A program made the translations under genes and the position numbers. The notes beneath the pieces were generated by a model. It did no database searches. It worked only from the letters and a program-made list of their open reading frames with translations, and was not told the DNA's origin. Shown here one piece after another: positions 25,066 through 36,688 of a stretch of DNA of 64,000 bases (position 1 is the stretch's first letter; every line of letters starts with the position of its first letter). Where the stretch lies: assembly GCA_949317995.1 (NCBI GenBank), contig OX439036.1:108665669-108729668 (forward strand), in the 5' to 3' direction. This stretch comes from Acholoe squamosa. Its lineage: Eukaryota; Annelida; Polychaeta; Phyllodocida; Polynoidae.

Positions 25066-26100
25066 CTATTCATTTCTGGATTTTTGGCATTCAGTTTTAC
25101 CATGTCCAGAGGAACTGCAACCACTGCAAACATGTCTATACTTACAGGGATCCCTTACACAACCTTCTGCTCTATTAAAAGCATTGCAAGAGTTATTTGA
25201 GATTTTTTGTTTGATACCTTTCCTAGTCTTGGTGGCGTATGCCTTCTGTGCCTGAGCAGTACCATCATAAGATAGGTGTCTAAGAATGTCAGAGTTGTCT
25301 ATAACCCCAAAAGCTTCTATCCCATCCTTATTTGCCCTGGTTCTAACCGATTTATCGTAAGCCAATAGGGCTGACACTGTATGCATCTTTGTTCCAGCTT
25401 TCTCCACTAGAACTTGGAGATGTTTTGACATGCCTTCTACATCACTGCTGTCTTTATAATAATCCAGAACAAAATTCAAATTGACAAGTACCAATTTCTC
25501 TACGGTGTCGACCTTTTCCCTCTTTTTTACATATATCTCATGGTCAAACTCACCACATTTGGTATTGGTGTGAAGCTTGGATGTAGAGGAATCCATTGAC
25601 GACCCTCTTGACGACGACCGCGGTCGGTGACGAGCGGAAAACGGAGATTTTGATCTCCGGCGACGACCACGAGCTGCATCTTCGTCCCACCTCGATCCGT
25701 TGCTAACGACGCTGGGAGACCGCTGCCTAGATACGCGGCTGCACCCTTGGTGATATGCCGTCACTGGTCGTTGACAAACATTCGCATGTGCATGCTGCCA
25801 CGCCCCCTCGGTTAATTTCGTCTCGTCTTTCTTGTCCTTTCCAGCCACCAGCTCCTGCAGCAAGCCTTTGATACTGCACAATTCGTCCTCCAACGATTCT
25901 AACCTCTCCGTCTGGTCAATGAATTGGTCGTCTTCTAACCCCTTAGCATGGTTGGGTGGTGTAGACCTCTGATCCACACAAGACGAATCCAACTCACTCG
26001 CAAATCCCGAATTGGCCGATTCTACTGATTTCTTTGCCGATTTGGCCGATTTTTTAGAAGTAATAGCCGCCTTGGCACCTCTAGTTGATTTTCTCCCCAT
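25066..26100 (-). CDS. Gag-like ORF1 of the Ngaro-like element
   Basis: 344 codons, intact. A nucleic-acid-binding structural protein for the element's particle. The N-terminus is basic (K/A/S-rich, 1-30), followed by a short coiled-coil-like segment (60-88) and an Arg/Ser-rich tract (about 123-172). A conserved-looking globular part spans 180-290. The C-terminus carries two zinc-binding motifs: C-X8-C-X4-C-X3-H (305-323) and a classical knuckle C-X2-C-X4-H-X4-C (325-338). It starts 7 bp inside repeat A1, whose TATATAAG box and CRE palindrome lie just upstream. It ends in UAG with the RT frame continuing in phase. Function is inferred from the zinc motifs and position. Confidence 0.8.
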   Translation of the reverse strand: MGRKSTRGAKAAITSKKSAKSAKKSVESANSGFASELDSSCVDQRSTPPNHAKGLEDDQFIDQTERLESLEDELCSIKGLLQELVAGKDKKDETKLTEGAWQHAHANVCQRPVTAYHQGCSRVSRQRSPSVVSNGSRWDEDAARGRRRRSKSPFSARHRPRSSSRGSSMDSSTSKLHTNTKCGEFDHEIYVKKREKVDTVEKLVLVNLNFVLDYYKDSSDVEGMSKHLQVLVEKAGTKMHTVSALLAYDKSVRTRANKDGIEAFGVIDNSDILRHLSYDGTAQAQKAYATKTRKGIKQKISNNSCNAFNRAEGCVRDPCKYRHVCSGCSSSGHGKTECQKSRNE

Positions 26101-26106
26101 CTTGAT

Positions 26107-26248
26107 TTGAAAACTCCCTCTTATATACTGGAGAAGTGTTTACCATGACGTCATGCTATGACATCATAGATACCAATGCGCGCTGCAAGTAGTCCCTAAC
26201 CGTCCGCGGCTAATTATATAAATATACACAAGTGTATATAGTTCCATA
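26107..26248 (-). promoter_or_regulatory. Split direct repeat A1 and probable promoter of the Ngaro-like element
   Basis: 142 bp at the 5' end of the element on the minus strand. It contains a perfect cAMP-response-type palindrome TGACGTCA (26146-26153) and, 19 bp further along the minus strand, TATATAAG (26127-26120). With usual spacing, transcription from this TATA box would begin near the ATG at 26100, so either a slightly upstream start or a very short leader is used. The same sites are repeated in A2. Confidence 0.55.
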
Positions 26249-26252
26249 TATA

Positions 26253-26310
<58 letters not shown>
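26246..26310. repeat. (TA)n microsatellite
   Basis: About 60 bp of TA repeats adjoining the right end of the Ngaro-like element. Confidence 0.95.
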
Positions 26311-26311
<1 letters not shown>

Positions 26312-26457
26312 CGAAAAGAGCTTTCTGGGCTAGCCCACCTGAGCCCCATGTGGCAGCTCAGACATTATTTTACCAGCTTTAGCCCACATTTGGGCTAGCC
26401 CAGAGGACCAGAGGAATCACATCTGCAACCCTTGTGGATGTGCTGGCTGGGCTTATA
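26312..26457 (-). repeat. GGGCTAGCCC repeat, right inverted copy
   Basis: Reverse-complement partner of 21020-21163; both copies end in CTATATA next to TA-rich sequence. Confidence 0.65.
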
Positions 26458-27666
26458 TTTGAGAATAAATGAAATAATTTGAGTCATATGGCATTGATTT
26501 TTATTAAATACATATTCATACACAGTTTTCCAATCGACTTTTACAAACTACTTTCTTCCATGGGATAAGACCTAACCCCCTTGCCCCAGTGAAACCCGTG
26601 AACATTTCTCCACCATAAGGGCTGAGTCATTTATTGCCAGCTGGGGAAGGGGTCTTGATTGATTTTAGTGGATCGGCAATTATTTTCCAAGCCCCCACCA
26701 ATATGGTGAAAGTTATTGTGACCCCCCTACTGAGAACCAATTTTGCAAAATGGCCCACTCCAAAATGCAAATGGAATGATGTGTTGCAATGAGTACTTGG
26801 ATTTGCCCATTAAGTTTTGAATTCCCCTCCCAATATTAGGGTTTATTGGGTGTTGTCCCCCCACCAAGAAATTCCCATTTTAAGTGACACCCACCCCATA
26901 TCTAGCAACCCAACCCCCTCCCCACCTGGAAATAAATGACTTGACCCTAAGGAGCCGTGATTATTCACAACTCCTATAACCTTTTTCTGGACCATGAATT
27001 GTATAATCCACTTTACATATATTACACCACAAAATTACCCAGTATCTCCTACTTCTGATGAGGTCATCTGGCCAAAACCTGCTCACAGAGTGACAAAACT
27101 GTAAGATATTGGGTTGCTGTACAGCTGACTGCACACATGGACCTTTATCAATAGTCACTTAATCATGGGAGACCACATATGTAGGCTGGGGTTCCCAAGT
27201 CTACATATAGACATCATGACAGCTGGTTTCCACATTTTCTGATACACAGAAAGTGACCAGCAGCACTGGGGAATCCCAATGAGGTCATACTTCATGGTTG
27301 ACCAGTCATGAGGGGTGGGGGTTTCCCAATATCCATCTGAAATTATGACATCATAGCTGGTGCGTTCGACTATAGAATATGGTACAACAAGGGATTCCCC
27401 TCTTTCCCATGGTGTTCAGTATAAATATGAAATTCATGGTCACAGTTACATACTTTTTATTTAACATTTTACTGAAGATGTAAAATTAATACCATCTATA
27501 ATTGCCCTCACCATGTATTTGGATTCATGTTCACTGAGTGTTAAATGTGCTCAGAATTATTCAGTGAACATGACATTGAACACAACATTCATACTGAAAA
27601 AAAATCCATGTCTTACCAGTTACATGGTCAAGCAGATACATGTTGAATTTTTATGAATCACCCTCC
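26458..27666. other. Non-coding stretch
   Basis: Includes C-run-rich patches (26570-26940) but no supported gene or bounded repeat. Confidence 0.4.
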
Positions 27667-28600
27667 AGTAGAAGTAGGGTAAACAGAACATGTATAGGTG
27701 TCTAACCTAAAATGGATAGGCCCCATGACTATACTGAAGCCCCTTTGGCAGATACAAGTCTGATTGCATTTACTGTCTAAAGAAATCTCTGCTTCCTCTC
27801 TCTTTATTTCTCTTTTGTACCCTTGCCTTTTCTCTCACTCCAAGTTTTATTTATATGCTTTCATTTAGTGCAAAAACCTTTAGCTAACATTACAATCTCC
27901 CCTTTCCCAAATGAGTGTTTTAGATATACACATCAAACAAATCTACCTGTGGAATAAGACTACTTCTTTTACAGTTTATTAGGAAAATGCTCTCAGACAC
28001 CTCACTCCATAACAGGAGCAACGCCTTTCTAGTAGTAGAGAACAGAGGGTTTCAACAGGGAGACAAACATCACAGATCGATTCTGCCTACTAAAACAGCA
28101 TGTTTCATGTCAAAATGCAATCTCCTCGACAACCAAAGTGCTTTTCCTCTAAAGTGTGGATTTGGGAGCTGCCGCCTCTCCTACAAGATGTAATTATAAC
28201 ATTAGGTGTAACTGGTTAGAAGCCTATAATGAAGGAGGGAAGGTTTGCATGGGGGTTAATTGTATTAGCTGATGACCTTTCTAAAGGGGCAACAATCTTT
28301 AGGACTTACTTGTTTGATGCAAGGGATATGATTAGAGAATCAGATCGTCAGATAAAGAGGAATCCACTAGGAGTGCATGCTTATCAACGATTACTGTAGG
28401 AAATAGAAATTACCAATATCTGTTGAGGGTAATTGCAACAATGCAGTGATGTTAGCAAGAAAACAAAGAAGATAAGAGGGTGCACTGGCTGTCCCTTTTG
28501 CCTGCCTACTCACAGATGTGCACCTCCTGCTGGTTAATGTCAGTAGCTGTTTTGATCCTTGAAGCGCTAACAGAACAAAGCATCCATGAAAGATGCCCAT
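27667..28600. repeat. Duplicated block D3, copy 2 (empty site)
   Basis: Paralogue of 13755-14321 plus 16295-16680. At about 28226-28230 it reads CCTATAATGAAGG without the transposon, giving the pre-insertion sequence. Confidence 0.75.
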
Positions 28601-31260
28601 GGAGTGTTATTATGCATAAATCCACCAGAATTATGTAAATCAATTCAGTTCACAGCCTCTAACTCATTTGCAAATCAGTAAATATGCAATTGAGTGTGGG
28701 CAAATTGAGCTCTTTTATCTTTCTTTTCTTCTTCTTACGATTTCCATTTTTCACAAGTGAGTGCAATACGGCCCAAGAAAAGAGTAGAGTACACGTAAAG
28801 CACTGTGATAAGAGGAATCTCTTTGAGAATAATGGTAAAAGCTTATGTAAATCCTCGCGTATGAGACATGGCTTATAGTCTGGAATTACATCAGCTGCCA
28901 CCTAGGATTTAGGGTGCGTTCTATAGATGGGGATTTTTCACTATATAACAGTATTCAAATCCTGACAATTGAACACATGGTGGATCCGAGAGGATTTATC
29001 CTAAATACTATATGTGAGGGGCATCCTATACGAGATGATTTATTGTATTTCCAAGTTATTTCGACCACCTTTTTAAATGAGGTTCTTCCTGATCTCAGTC
29101 TTACATCAGTAGCACATTAACCCATCCAGACTCCCAAGACCATTTCTCCTCATCAAGACCAGCAGTCCAGTTTTAGTACAAGCCTTGTCACTTTACCAGT
29201 ACCTTCATAATTTGGTTGTATAGGTGTGGGCTGCCAACAAATGTTTCAAAACATGTCACCTTATAACACCTTATTACGTGGTGACATTCTATTTAGCAAT
29301 GCAGTGGGAACGATATATGTAAGTTGGGGTCGAACTGTGGGGAGGGTAAGAAAGCAGCTTAATTTGTAAGATATAGCATGATTGTTAGCACATCAAAGGA
29401 CTAGACTAAGAAAAGAAAACAACACCAAAGAGGGCATAATCAATAGGAGGTAAAAATAGTCACGGAATTCGAAGTTGAAACTAAAGAGATTCTTGGCCCA
29501 CCTAAATAACAGAGATGCCTTGGACATTTTGCTCTTCAAAACAAAATGGTGTCTTAACACAGCTGCAAGCTCTCACTGTAAAAAAAAAAGACCCGTCGAA
29601 ATATCAACAGAATCCTCATCCCAAATTTGCCAGTCGTTATTTTCAAAGAGATACCTTTACCACCTTACTGCCACCTGGGGCTACTTGCCAAAACTACAGG
29701 GGTTTACACATCCTTTTTACAAGGATCCATTGTAGATTCAATAATACATTTTCTACAGTGCATGGCAACATACAGGGTAGACGGAGATGATAGATTTGAT
29801 GAGAGGAAAAGAAGGAGAAATGAGCAGTGGTAATTTGTACACATAGGAAAGGGCCGGAAGTTAGAAAGGGAACTAGGTGTAACAAGAGGTAGGACAATTA
29901 GTGATAGGGGCTCGAAAAGGCAGTAAGCAATTACCATAATAACACATATTTGAGGAAAAGAGGGAATGGAAGTCTGAGGCTTTGCAGTAAGCAAACATTC
30001 CTGATCACAAAAGTTCTGTATGAAATTCCAATCTATACCCGGTTTCCAATTACCATCAACCACCGACTCTTTTACCAAGAGCCATGCATACCCTCAAGGT
30101 CTCACCAAAACTATGATTGAACTGTCTCATGCATGTCCAGAGTCATAAGCTACGGTGACCCGAGTCATCAACTGGCTATTTATGCTTGATGGATATCGGA
30201 ATAAGGCAAAGGTTCTCCTTCCCCCAGTGTATACGGAAAGTTTTACCCCTCGCAGGCCATTTGGTCATGCAGATTCTATTGTTCTGCAGGCCCTGATTGA
30301 TCCTATCCAATGCATTTCTCCTTACTTCCTTCCTCTGAAATTCAGTGAATCAGGTTGTTGCTGCCTACAATACATGCTTTTACTATAACTAAAATAGTAC
30401 ACCACATACCTTTCCTTGTACCCGCCACGTTGCCATATTAATATACAGGGGATATTAGAGAAGTCGAGACTCTAGCTCATTAAAATGGATATGCTATGTC
30501 TTAGCTCAATCCTAGCAGGCACTGTTCCATTTGCTGTCTCATTCCTGTTGTGCAGTTGATGCACAAATATAGTGACCAATCGGGGTCAGACTTGTTCCCG
30601 GGAACAACATGTGCATGCTGACATCAGCCACTTCCTGCCCTATTTTCGCAAGCACGCTTGTTCACGACACGTCACACAGTCTTGAACTTTGGTACTCAAG
30701 TGATTGATGAGAGAGGTTCCGAGATTGGAACTGTGATGGCCGCACACACAGAGAAATATCGCTTTTGTCTTAATTATATGCGGTATCTCATGCATATTAC
30801 CTTGATTTGTATGATGACCATAATTACTCTACTGTAAATTGTGTGATTGTTTCCCATTGACGTTCTACTAAAAAATAAAAAGTTATAAAAAAATGTCCCT
30901 GCATTGCATGATAAATCCTTGCTGGAATGTCTCCTCTGCTACAACATTGCAGCAATGTAGCACTATATCATAGACAACTCAGTGAAATACACTAAGCAAT
31001 ATTTATAAGAACCCATTTGTAAAGTGGCTGTAACATCAGTGTAGAGGCCGGCCTCCTACCCAATCTGTCTCTACCCCTTCTCTACCATCACCAGAGTCCC
31101 TTCTTCCCTTGTTTGATGGTATCTCTGTGACTCCCTCTTGTCAGTGCATTTCTGCGTGATATGAGGAACAGTGCTTGTCTCCTAGCTCATTGGTCTTCTG
31201 GATTGTCAGTGTCACTAATCTGCATTTTGTTGCTATTGTATATTTTGCTCCTTTCAAACC
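28601..31260. other. Non-coding stretch with scattered old repeats
   Basis: 29615-29770 resembles 9470-9660 and 63525-63700 ('ccaccttactgccacctgg' motif), another dispersed family. Open frames (up to 124 codons on the minus strand at 29704-30078) lack recognisable domains. Confidence 0.45.
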
Positions 31261-31261
31261 T

Positions 31262-31569
31262 GTCCACTTTTCATGTATATCTGTCCATGTCTGTATACCT
31301 CTGCCTTTCTGTCTGTCTCTGCCTGGCTCTCTGTGTCCCTCATCATCTCTAACGCCCTTTGTCTATCTGTCTCTGTCTGCCTGTATGGCTGTCTGCCTCT
31401 GTCACTGTTTGTCTGTTTGTCTCTGTCTGACTCTGTCTGTCTGTCTGTCTCAGTCTGTCTGCCTCTGTCTCTGTCTGTCTCTGTCTCTCTTTCTCTCTTT
31501 CTCTCTGTCTCTCTCTGTCTCTGTCTCTCTCTGTCTCTCTCTGTCTCTCTCGCTCTCTCTGTCTGTCTG

Positions 31570-31636
<67 letters not shown>

Positions 31637-31646
31637 TTCTCTCTTG
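31262..31646. repeat. Long (CTGT)n/(CT)n polypyrimidine array
   Basis: CTGT and CTCTGT units grade into a pure CT run (31580-31634). It produces long Cys/Leu/Ser and Arg/Glu reading frames that are artefacts. Mirror-repeat polypyrimidine of this length can adopt triplex DNA. Confidence 0.95.
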
Positions 31647-32916
31647 CCCTGTATTTTTCTCATATATGACCAAGCCTTACAAATGTACTCTGATCCATGA
31701 AAATTCTCCGGTAACAGTTTGGGAGCAATGGATCACTTTAAGGTGAAACATCTGGGGACTGGGATTTGATGGGCTAGTTCTAATCTATAGCAGTAAATGT
31801 CTACCTCTATGTCTAAGCCACACCTAGACTTTAGCAATATTCTGCACGCCCTAGGGAGCCTCTGGTTTGCGGCTTCACAAATGAACACTTCTGAACAACA
31901 CTGTGTCAGAGAAGAGCCTCTTTGAATTACATTGAATGTTACCTTTATCCTACTTCACGCAAGCGAGAACTCTTCACAGAATTCGCTGGCCCTTAGCAAT
32001 GCCCCGGCAGCTTCCTAATCAAACTAGACAGGATTATGAGGAAACAAGAGAACTTTATCTTTTATGTTGCTGTCTGGGTCTACTGCCACTAATGCTGCTA
32101 ATGCTGCAGGATTAGCTTATAGCTTGTTGTTGTTAGATTGTTAATGTCGGCCTAAATCTAGCAGACAGACTGAGTGATTTAAGCAATCATTCATTAACTA
32201 TTCCTGAAAGAGAAAAGCTTTTTCTAAACCATGAGACAGTAAGGGAAAAGATGATCAAACGCATGTCCTTGTCATTCATATCTAATTCACCAACCTTTCT
32301 GGGTGTGTGTAGTGGTAGTATTTTAGGAAATGGCAATCAGTGGAGCCAACATATGCCATTTTTTTCCACTGCTGGTGTCTGGAAGGCATTACTTAATGTA
32401 CTTTGAATACTCAGAGCAATTGTGATTTGAAACCCTCAATTAGAATTATTGTCATTCATCATAGGCACTATCCTATGACTGCTCTGTATGATTTGAACTT
32501 ACGTAGTAATTACATAGGGTTTAGTAGAGCAGCCATACTAGGCACTGCAGGCACCTGTGCTAGGAAGATGACAAAGCTTCAGCAGATCAATTCTTGTTGA
32601 AGCAGGATCAGTCTCCATCATAGGTTTCCTGGTTCGACAGTGTATCCTAAATACGATGCATGGTGGGCTCCTGCCATGTTATAAAAAGAAAGCTATAATT
32701 TTCCTGAACAGCTGCATCCAGATTTAAATGTCGTTTATCAAATGCCTCAGCCATAGTACATCTACTGGAGGGGACCGGAGTGAAGAACGAAGCACCGCTG
32801 CTGTTTTATATTCACCTATATTCTGGTTATTCCCCATTGAGGGAAGCTATTATTATAATGTCCAGTCTATGCGGTGGCCATTTTATTTAGGTCTGTCTAC
32901 AAAAGATGGCTTGAGG

Positions 32917-32920
<4 letters not shown>
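31647..32920. other. Non-coding stretch
   Basis: No supported gene. Confidence 0.4.
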
Positions 32921-32993
<73 letters not shown>

Positions 32994-33020
32994 GAGACAG
33001 AGAGAGAGACAAAGAGAGAA

Positions 33021-33052
<32 letters not shown>

Positions 33053-33071
33053 CGAGAGAGAGAGAGAGAAA
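32921..33071. repeat. (TA)n-(GA)n compound microsatellite
   Basis: About 66 bp of TA, a short CACACAGAGACAG bridge, then about 80 bp of GA-rich repeat. Confidence 0.95.
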
Positions 33072-33812
33072 GGGTATCAGGTATAATATGAGGCAATGTA
33101 TATCTCAATAACTGTTCTGGTAAGGTTATATTTTGGTGCACCTACCAACACTTTGCTAACATTGATGGGTTATGCTTCAATCTCTATCTTGCACCTCCTA
33201 ATCTAATTTCAACAAGAGGTTCCGGTTTCGGGGTCACAAGGAAACAAGGAGTTCTCAGGATAATCATGTTAACCTTACTCCTATGCTGATGGATGTGTTG
33301 GGCCTTAAGATGAAAGTACAATAGTCTGCCTTTTGCTAATCACTTAAAGTCAGCTTTCTTATCACAGCTAGCCTCTGGTTATATCGGTCATTTTAAGCAA
33401 TAAGAAAGTGGCCTCAGTCTTGATAATGCTATCTGGAGTTACCATATAATATACCTATGATGCAAGGCACGGCTTGTATGTGTTGAAGAGCCCTGCTATG
33501 GGGATAATTCTAATGATTTGTGACAGAGTTATTGAATAATTTCTGTTAAAATAGGATTATGCCCATGACATTTATCCCCTTCTCGACTGTTTCTAGTTCA
33601 TGAAATTCCCCAAATCCAGTACAAAATGGCCATTTGTGTCCCAAGTTATATTCCGATTTACAAGATTCCAAAAGTGTTACGCTCTGTTGATCTAGATCTA
33701 TCAGAAGTGCACCTTACACAGATTTATTGAATATTAAAATTTTCAATTCACGTAGCTACTTTATAGGATCAGCAATTTTAACACTGAAAACGGAAACTAA
33801 TCCAAAACTAAT
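33072..33812. other. Non-coding stretch
   Basis: No supported gene. Confidence 0.4.
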
Positions 33813-34100
33813 CAGTAGTGATGAGTTTTGCCTCATCATTTTGATGGTGCACCGAGACAGTAATTTGGCCTCATCAAATTGATGAGGACTCATCACAGAC
33901 TAATCAGAATGATGAGGCTAAGCTCATGACTTCAATTACACTGGGTGATTAGTTACACCTCATCAGAATGATGAGGACATCATCATAGACTAGTCAAAGT
34001 GATGAGCCTAGGATCATCATTTCTACCACACTGGGTGAGTAGTTCTGCCTCATCAGAATAATAAGGATGTCATCACTTGCTAATCGAAATTATGACTCTA
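33813..34100. repeat. gatgag-palindrome tandem repeat (about 88-bp units)
   Basis: Three imperfect units, each with CCTCATCA-nnn-TGATGAGG-type inverted repeats and a shared 'cactgggtga.tagtt' segment (33943-33957, 34029-34043). Every unit could form one or two small hairpins. Confidence 0.7.
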
Positions 34101-35820
34101 TCATGAGGCATATGGCATAAACACTTTTGCTTTTTGCTCTTTGATACATTCATGAACCTTGAACACCCTTTCTGTGACTGCTACTCTTTGTGTAGTATAT
34201 AAAGCCAGGAGCTGGGTTTCTGCTATATAGGCTTCTATCCCTTTACCATTTGAAGGCCTGCTGATGTAAATGTAAACAGAGGATCAGGCTGGATGAATTC
34301 AGGAATTACCTGTTTTGTGTGCAGCGTTCCTGCCATTGTTTACCAAAACATATCTCATGAATAATCCAACGTAATTTCATAACATGTTCTGAAACCCGTC
34401 TTCAATATATATATACATTTTGAGATTTAGTAATCATGGATTTTATACATTTGCTAAATTTCTTCTTCTAAATTGTGATTCACTCAAATATATTCTCTGG
34501 TTTTATGTTACTCGAAACCTCAGCTGAAGCTTTTCTCATATTAGCGGTGGTCTATAAAAGATTCGTGTAGAACATCAACATAATCAATCGGCTAGGCACC
34601 TCCAATTTTATCTTATGATCATCCATCAAGAAGCATTTGCTTGATACCTGAGAATCAAATTCAATAGAATGGATGGATATAGTGTATCAAAATGCAGAGG
34701 TAAAGAGAGTGTGAAACATTAAATCCTGGCAAAAGATTAAAATCTTCATGAGATTCATTATAAGATTACACCATCAAGGTGATCTTAAGTTGGTTTGTAT
34801 GATATCATTCTCTATATCAAACCTTCTGGTGTAGGGAAAAAAGATATACACTCCGATAAAAGGAGGTTTTATAATTTCTTAAGAGCCTCAGAGATTGGAT
34901 GTAATGTGTTAAGAGCATTAGCACAGATATCTCTATACCCTGCTAGCACAACTCATCCAAATGATGTCTTTTTAACGTAAATAATAGGAGTTTTCACGTA
35001 AAAATGATGTAAATTGTACGAGTAGTGCTAGCTGGGTATCTGGGTTTTACTGGCAAGTGTAACCATGAGACAACCTCTTCTCTCAAACCTCTGATCAAAA
35101 TCTCAAGTTCCACTTTTTATTTTCATTTTGTTCTATTTCAGATCTTAACGTTGATGGTGAGCTACCTAGGAGTGAACAAGGTTAGGATGCAATCTTGATG
35201 TACTCTCGCAAATGAAGCTAATGACTTAATTTGTGAAAAAATCAGGGAAATCCCTAAACCATAGTAGCATGACATTATCTGACATTTTATGGTAGTAGTA
35301 CTCAAGAGCTGCTTTTGTGATTGCTACAGTCATGTCACATTCCCCAGTGTAACTTCAAAAAGACAGGGAAGTAGTTGGCTTCATTAAGCTTAAAATCGGA
35401 ATAATTTGATTTGCCTTATTTGTAGTACAGAGCCAATTATAGCAATACCGCCATCTCTGCAAATCTTCTGTGTCTCTTAACTATTGAAGGATTGTCTGCA
35501 GGTATCATATCATAGATCCCACTGTATTTATAGTCCTGTAAGGGTTGCTGATGCAGCAGTGCATCGTGCCCATTGATCGTCATGGTGCACATATGAAGTG
35601 CTTGTGAGACTGCTCGCCAGCACTTCATTGGTGCATCATTCCAACACCCTGGGGAGAGTATCAACCCTGTAGACTAGTGGTTATAATGTGAAAGAATATC
35701 AAGCTGTTATATAGATTCCAGTTATCACTGGTTTATTCAAGGTTTAGGCAGTAGTTATGTATCAGTAATACAAATGTCAATATACATGTAGTTCACACAC
35801 AGTAATCATAATAAGCGTCC

Positions 35821-35828
<8 letters not shown>
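34101..35828. other. Non-coding stretch
   Basis: No supported gene. The small ORF 34795-34980 has no recognisable domain. Confidence 0.4.

Positions 35829-35899
<71 letters not shown>
35829..35899. repeat. (TA)n microsatellite
   Basis: About 70 bp of TA repeat preceded by CACACACA. Confidence 0.95.
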
Positions 35900-35902
<3 letters not shown>

Positions 35903-36612
35903 AATAATAAGACACTGTCCAATAATATACGGGACAGAGCCATTGCTAGTACCAAACAAATTAACTAGGTGGCTCATGAAGTCAGGGGCTAGATCAGCAG
36001 TTGGCCTCTATGTACAGTTTACTTTGGTTGGCTCTTCCCAATAGTTTAAATGAAGCTATATTCTAAAAATCTATACCTTTGGATAGAAAATAATTTAAAC
36101 TTAAACATTATCAGATTTATGTAGACATAGTACTTCAAATACAAGAGCAATTTAACTTTAAAGGTTTTCTTAGAGGGCACATATAATCCAGGCTGAGTAA
36201 AACCAAGCCATTGTCTTCCTATCAGGCTGTTCCCCTCCATTCACACCTAAAACAATGGACAGGTACTTAAGGTGATTAAGATAGAGGCAGGGGCATCTAT
36301 ACCAGTCTTTTCTATTCCCATTGTTTTCAATGGGTGGAGGGGATGATAAGAGATTACCCACAATCCTCTGCCAGATCCAAGATGGCCGTCGGGAGTCAGT
36401 TACATAACTGATTTCAAGATGGCCACCTCCATACAGAAAAGGCTCTGTTCCCTACAGGTTCTAGGTGGGTTCCCACAGCCTAGCTCAGCAGGGCTACATG
36501 CATTATGCTGACCAATGGGCATGATGCATTAATGCATGAGGGCCCCTTAAAGGGTTAATAGCTTCACATCATGGTGTGAATAGCATATTGTAGTGTTCGG
36601 TGAAAAGGGTCT

Positions 36613-36688
36613 AGTCAAGCAGGGAATCGAACCCCGGTCGCTGACTTCAAAGTGCAGAATGCTAACCAGTACACCACGGGACTGCTCC
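36613..36688 (-). repeat. tRNA-Gln-like SINE head or pseudogene
   Basis: On the minus strand it has an A box TGGTGTACTGGTTAGC (36676-36661), an anticodon-like loop within CACTTTGAAG (UUG, Gln) and a perfect B box GGTTCGATTCC (36633-36623). The acceptor halves pair poorly, so a working tRNA is unlikely, but internal pol III promoters look usable. Confidence 0.65.

Larger units (their letters stand above)
21921..26248 (-). mobile_element. Ngaro/PAT-like DIRS-superfamily retrotransposon (4328 bp)
   Basis: Read on the minus strand the order is A1 (26248-26107), ORFs, B1 (22583-22417), A2 (22416-22275), spacer, B2 (22087-21921). The A copies are both 142 bp and the B copies both 167 bp, each pair with two visible substitutions (about 1.3 percent overall). 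Split direct repeats of this A1-B1A2B2 form, plus a tyrosine recombinase and RT/RNase H without a methyltransferase, are the signature of PAT/Ngaro-type elements. Integration through a recombinase-joined circle fits the lack of a target duplication. TA-rich microsatellite sequence flanks both ends. Confidence 0.9.

Noticed and set aside
29704-30078. 124-codon minus-strand ORF
   Set aside because: Lies across an old dispersed repeat; no domain.
31175-31746. Long ORFs on both strands rich in Cys/Leu/Ser or Arg/Glu
   Set aside because: They are translations of the (CTGT)n/(CT)n array; every frame of such a repeat stays open.
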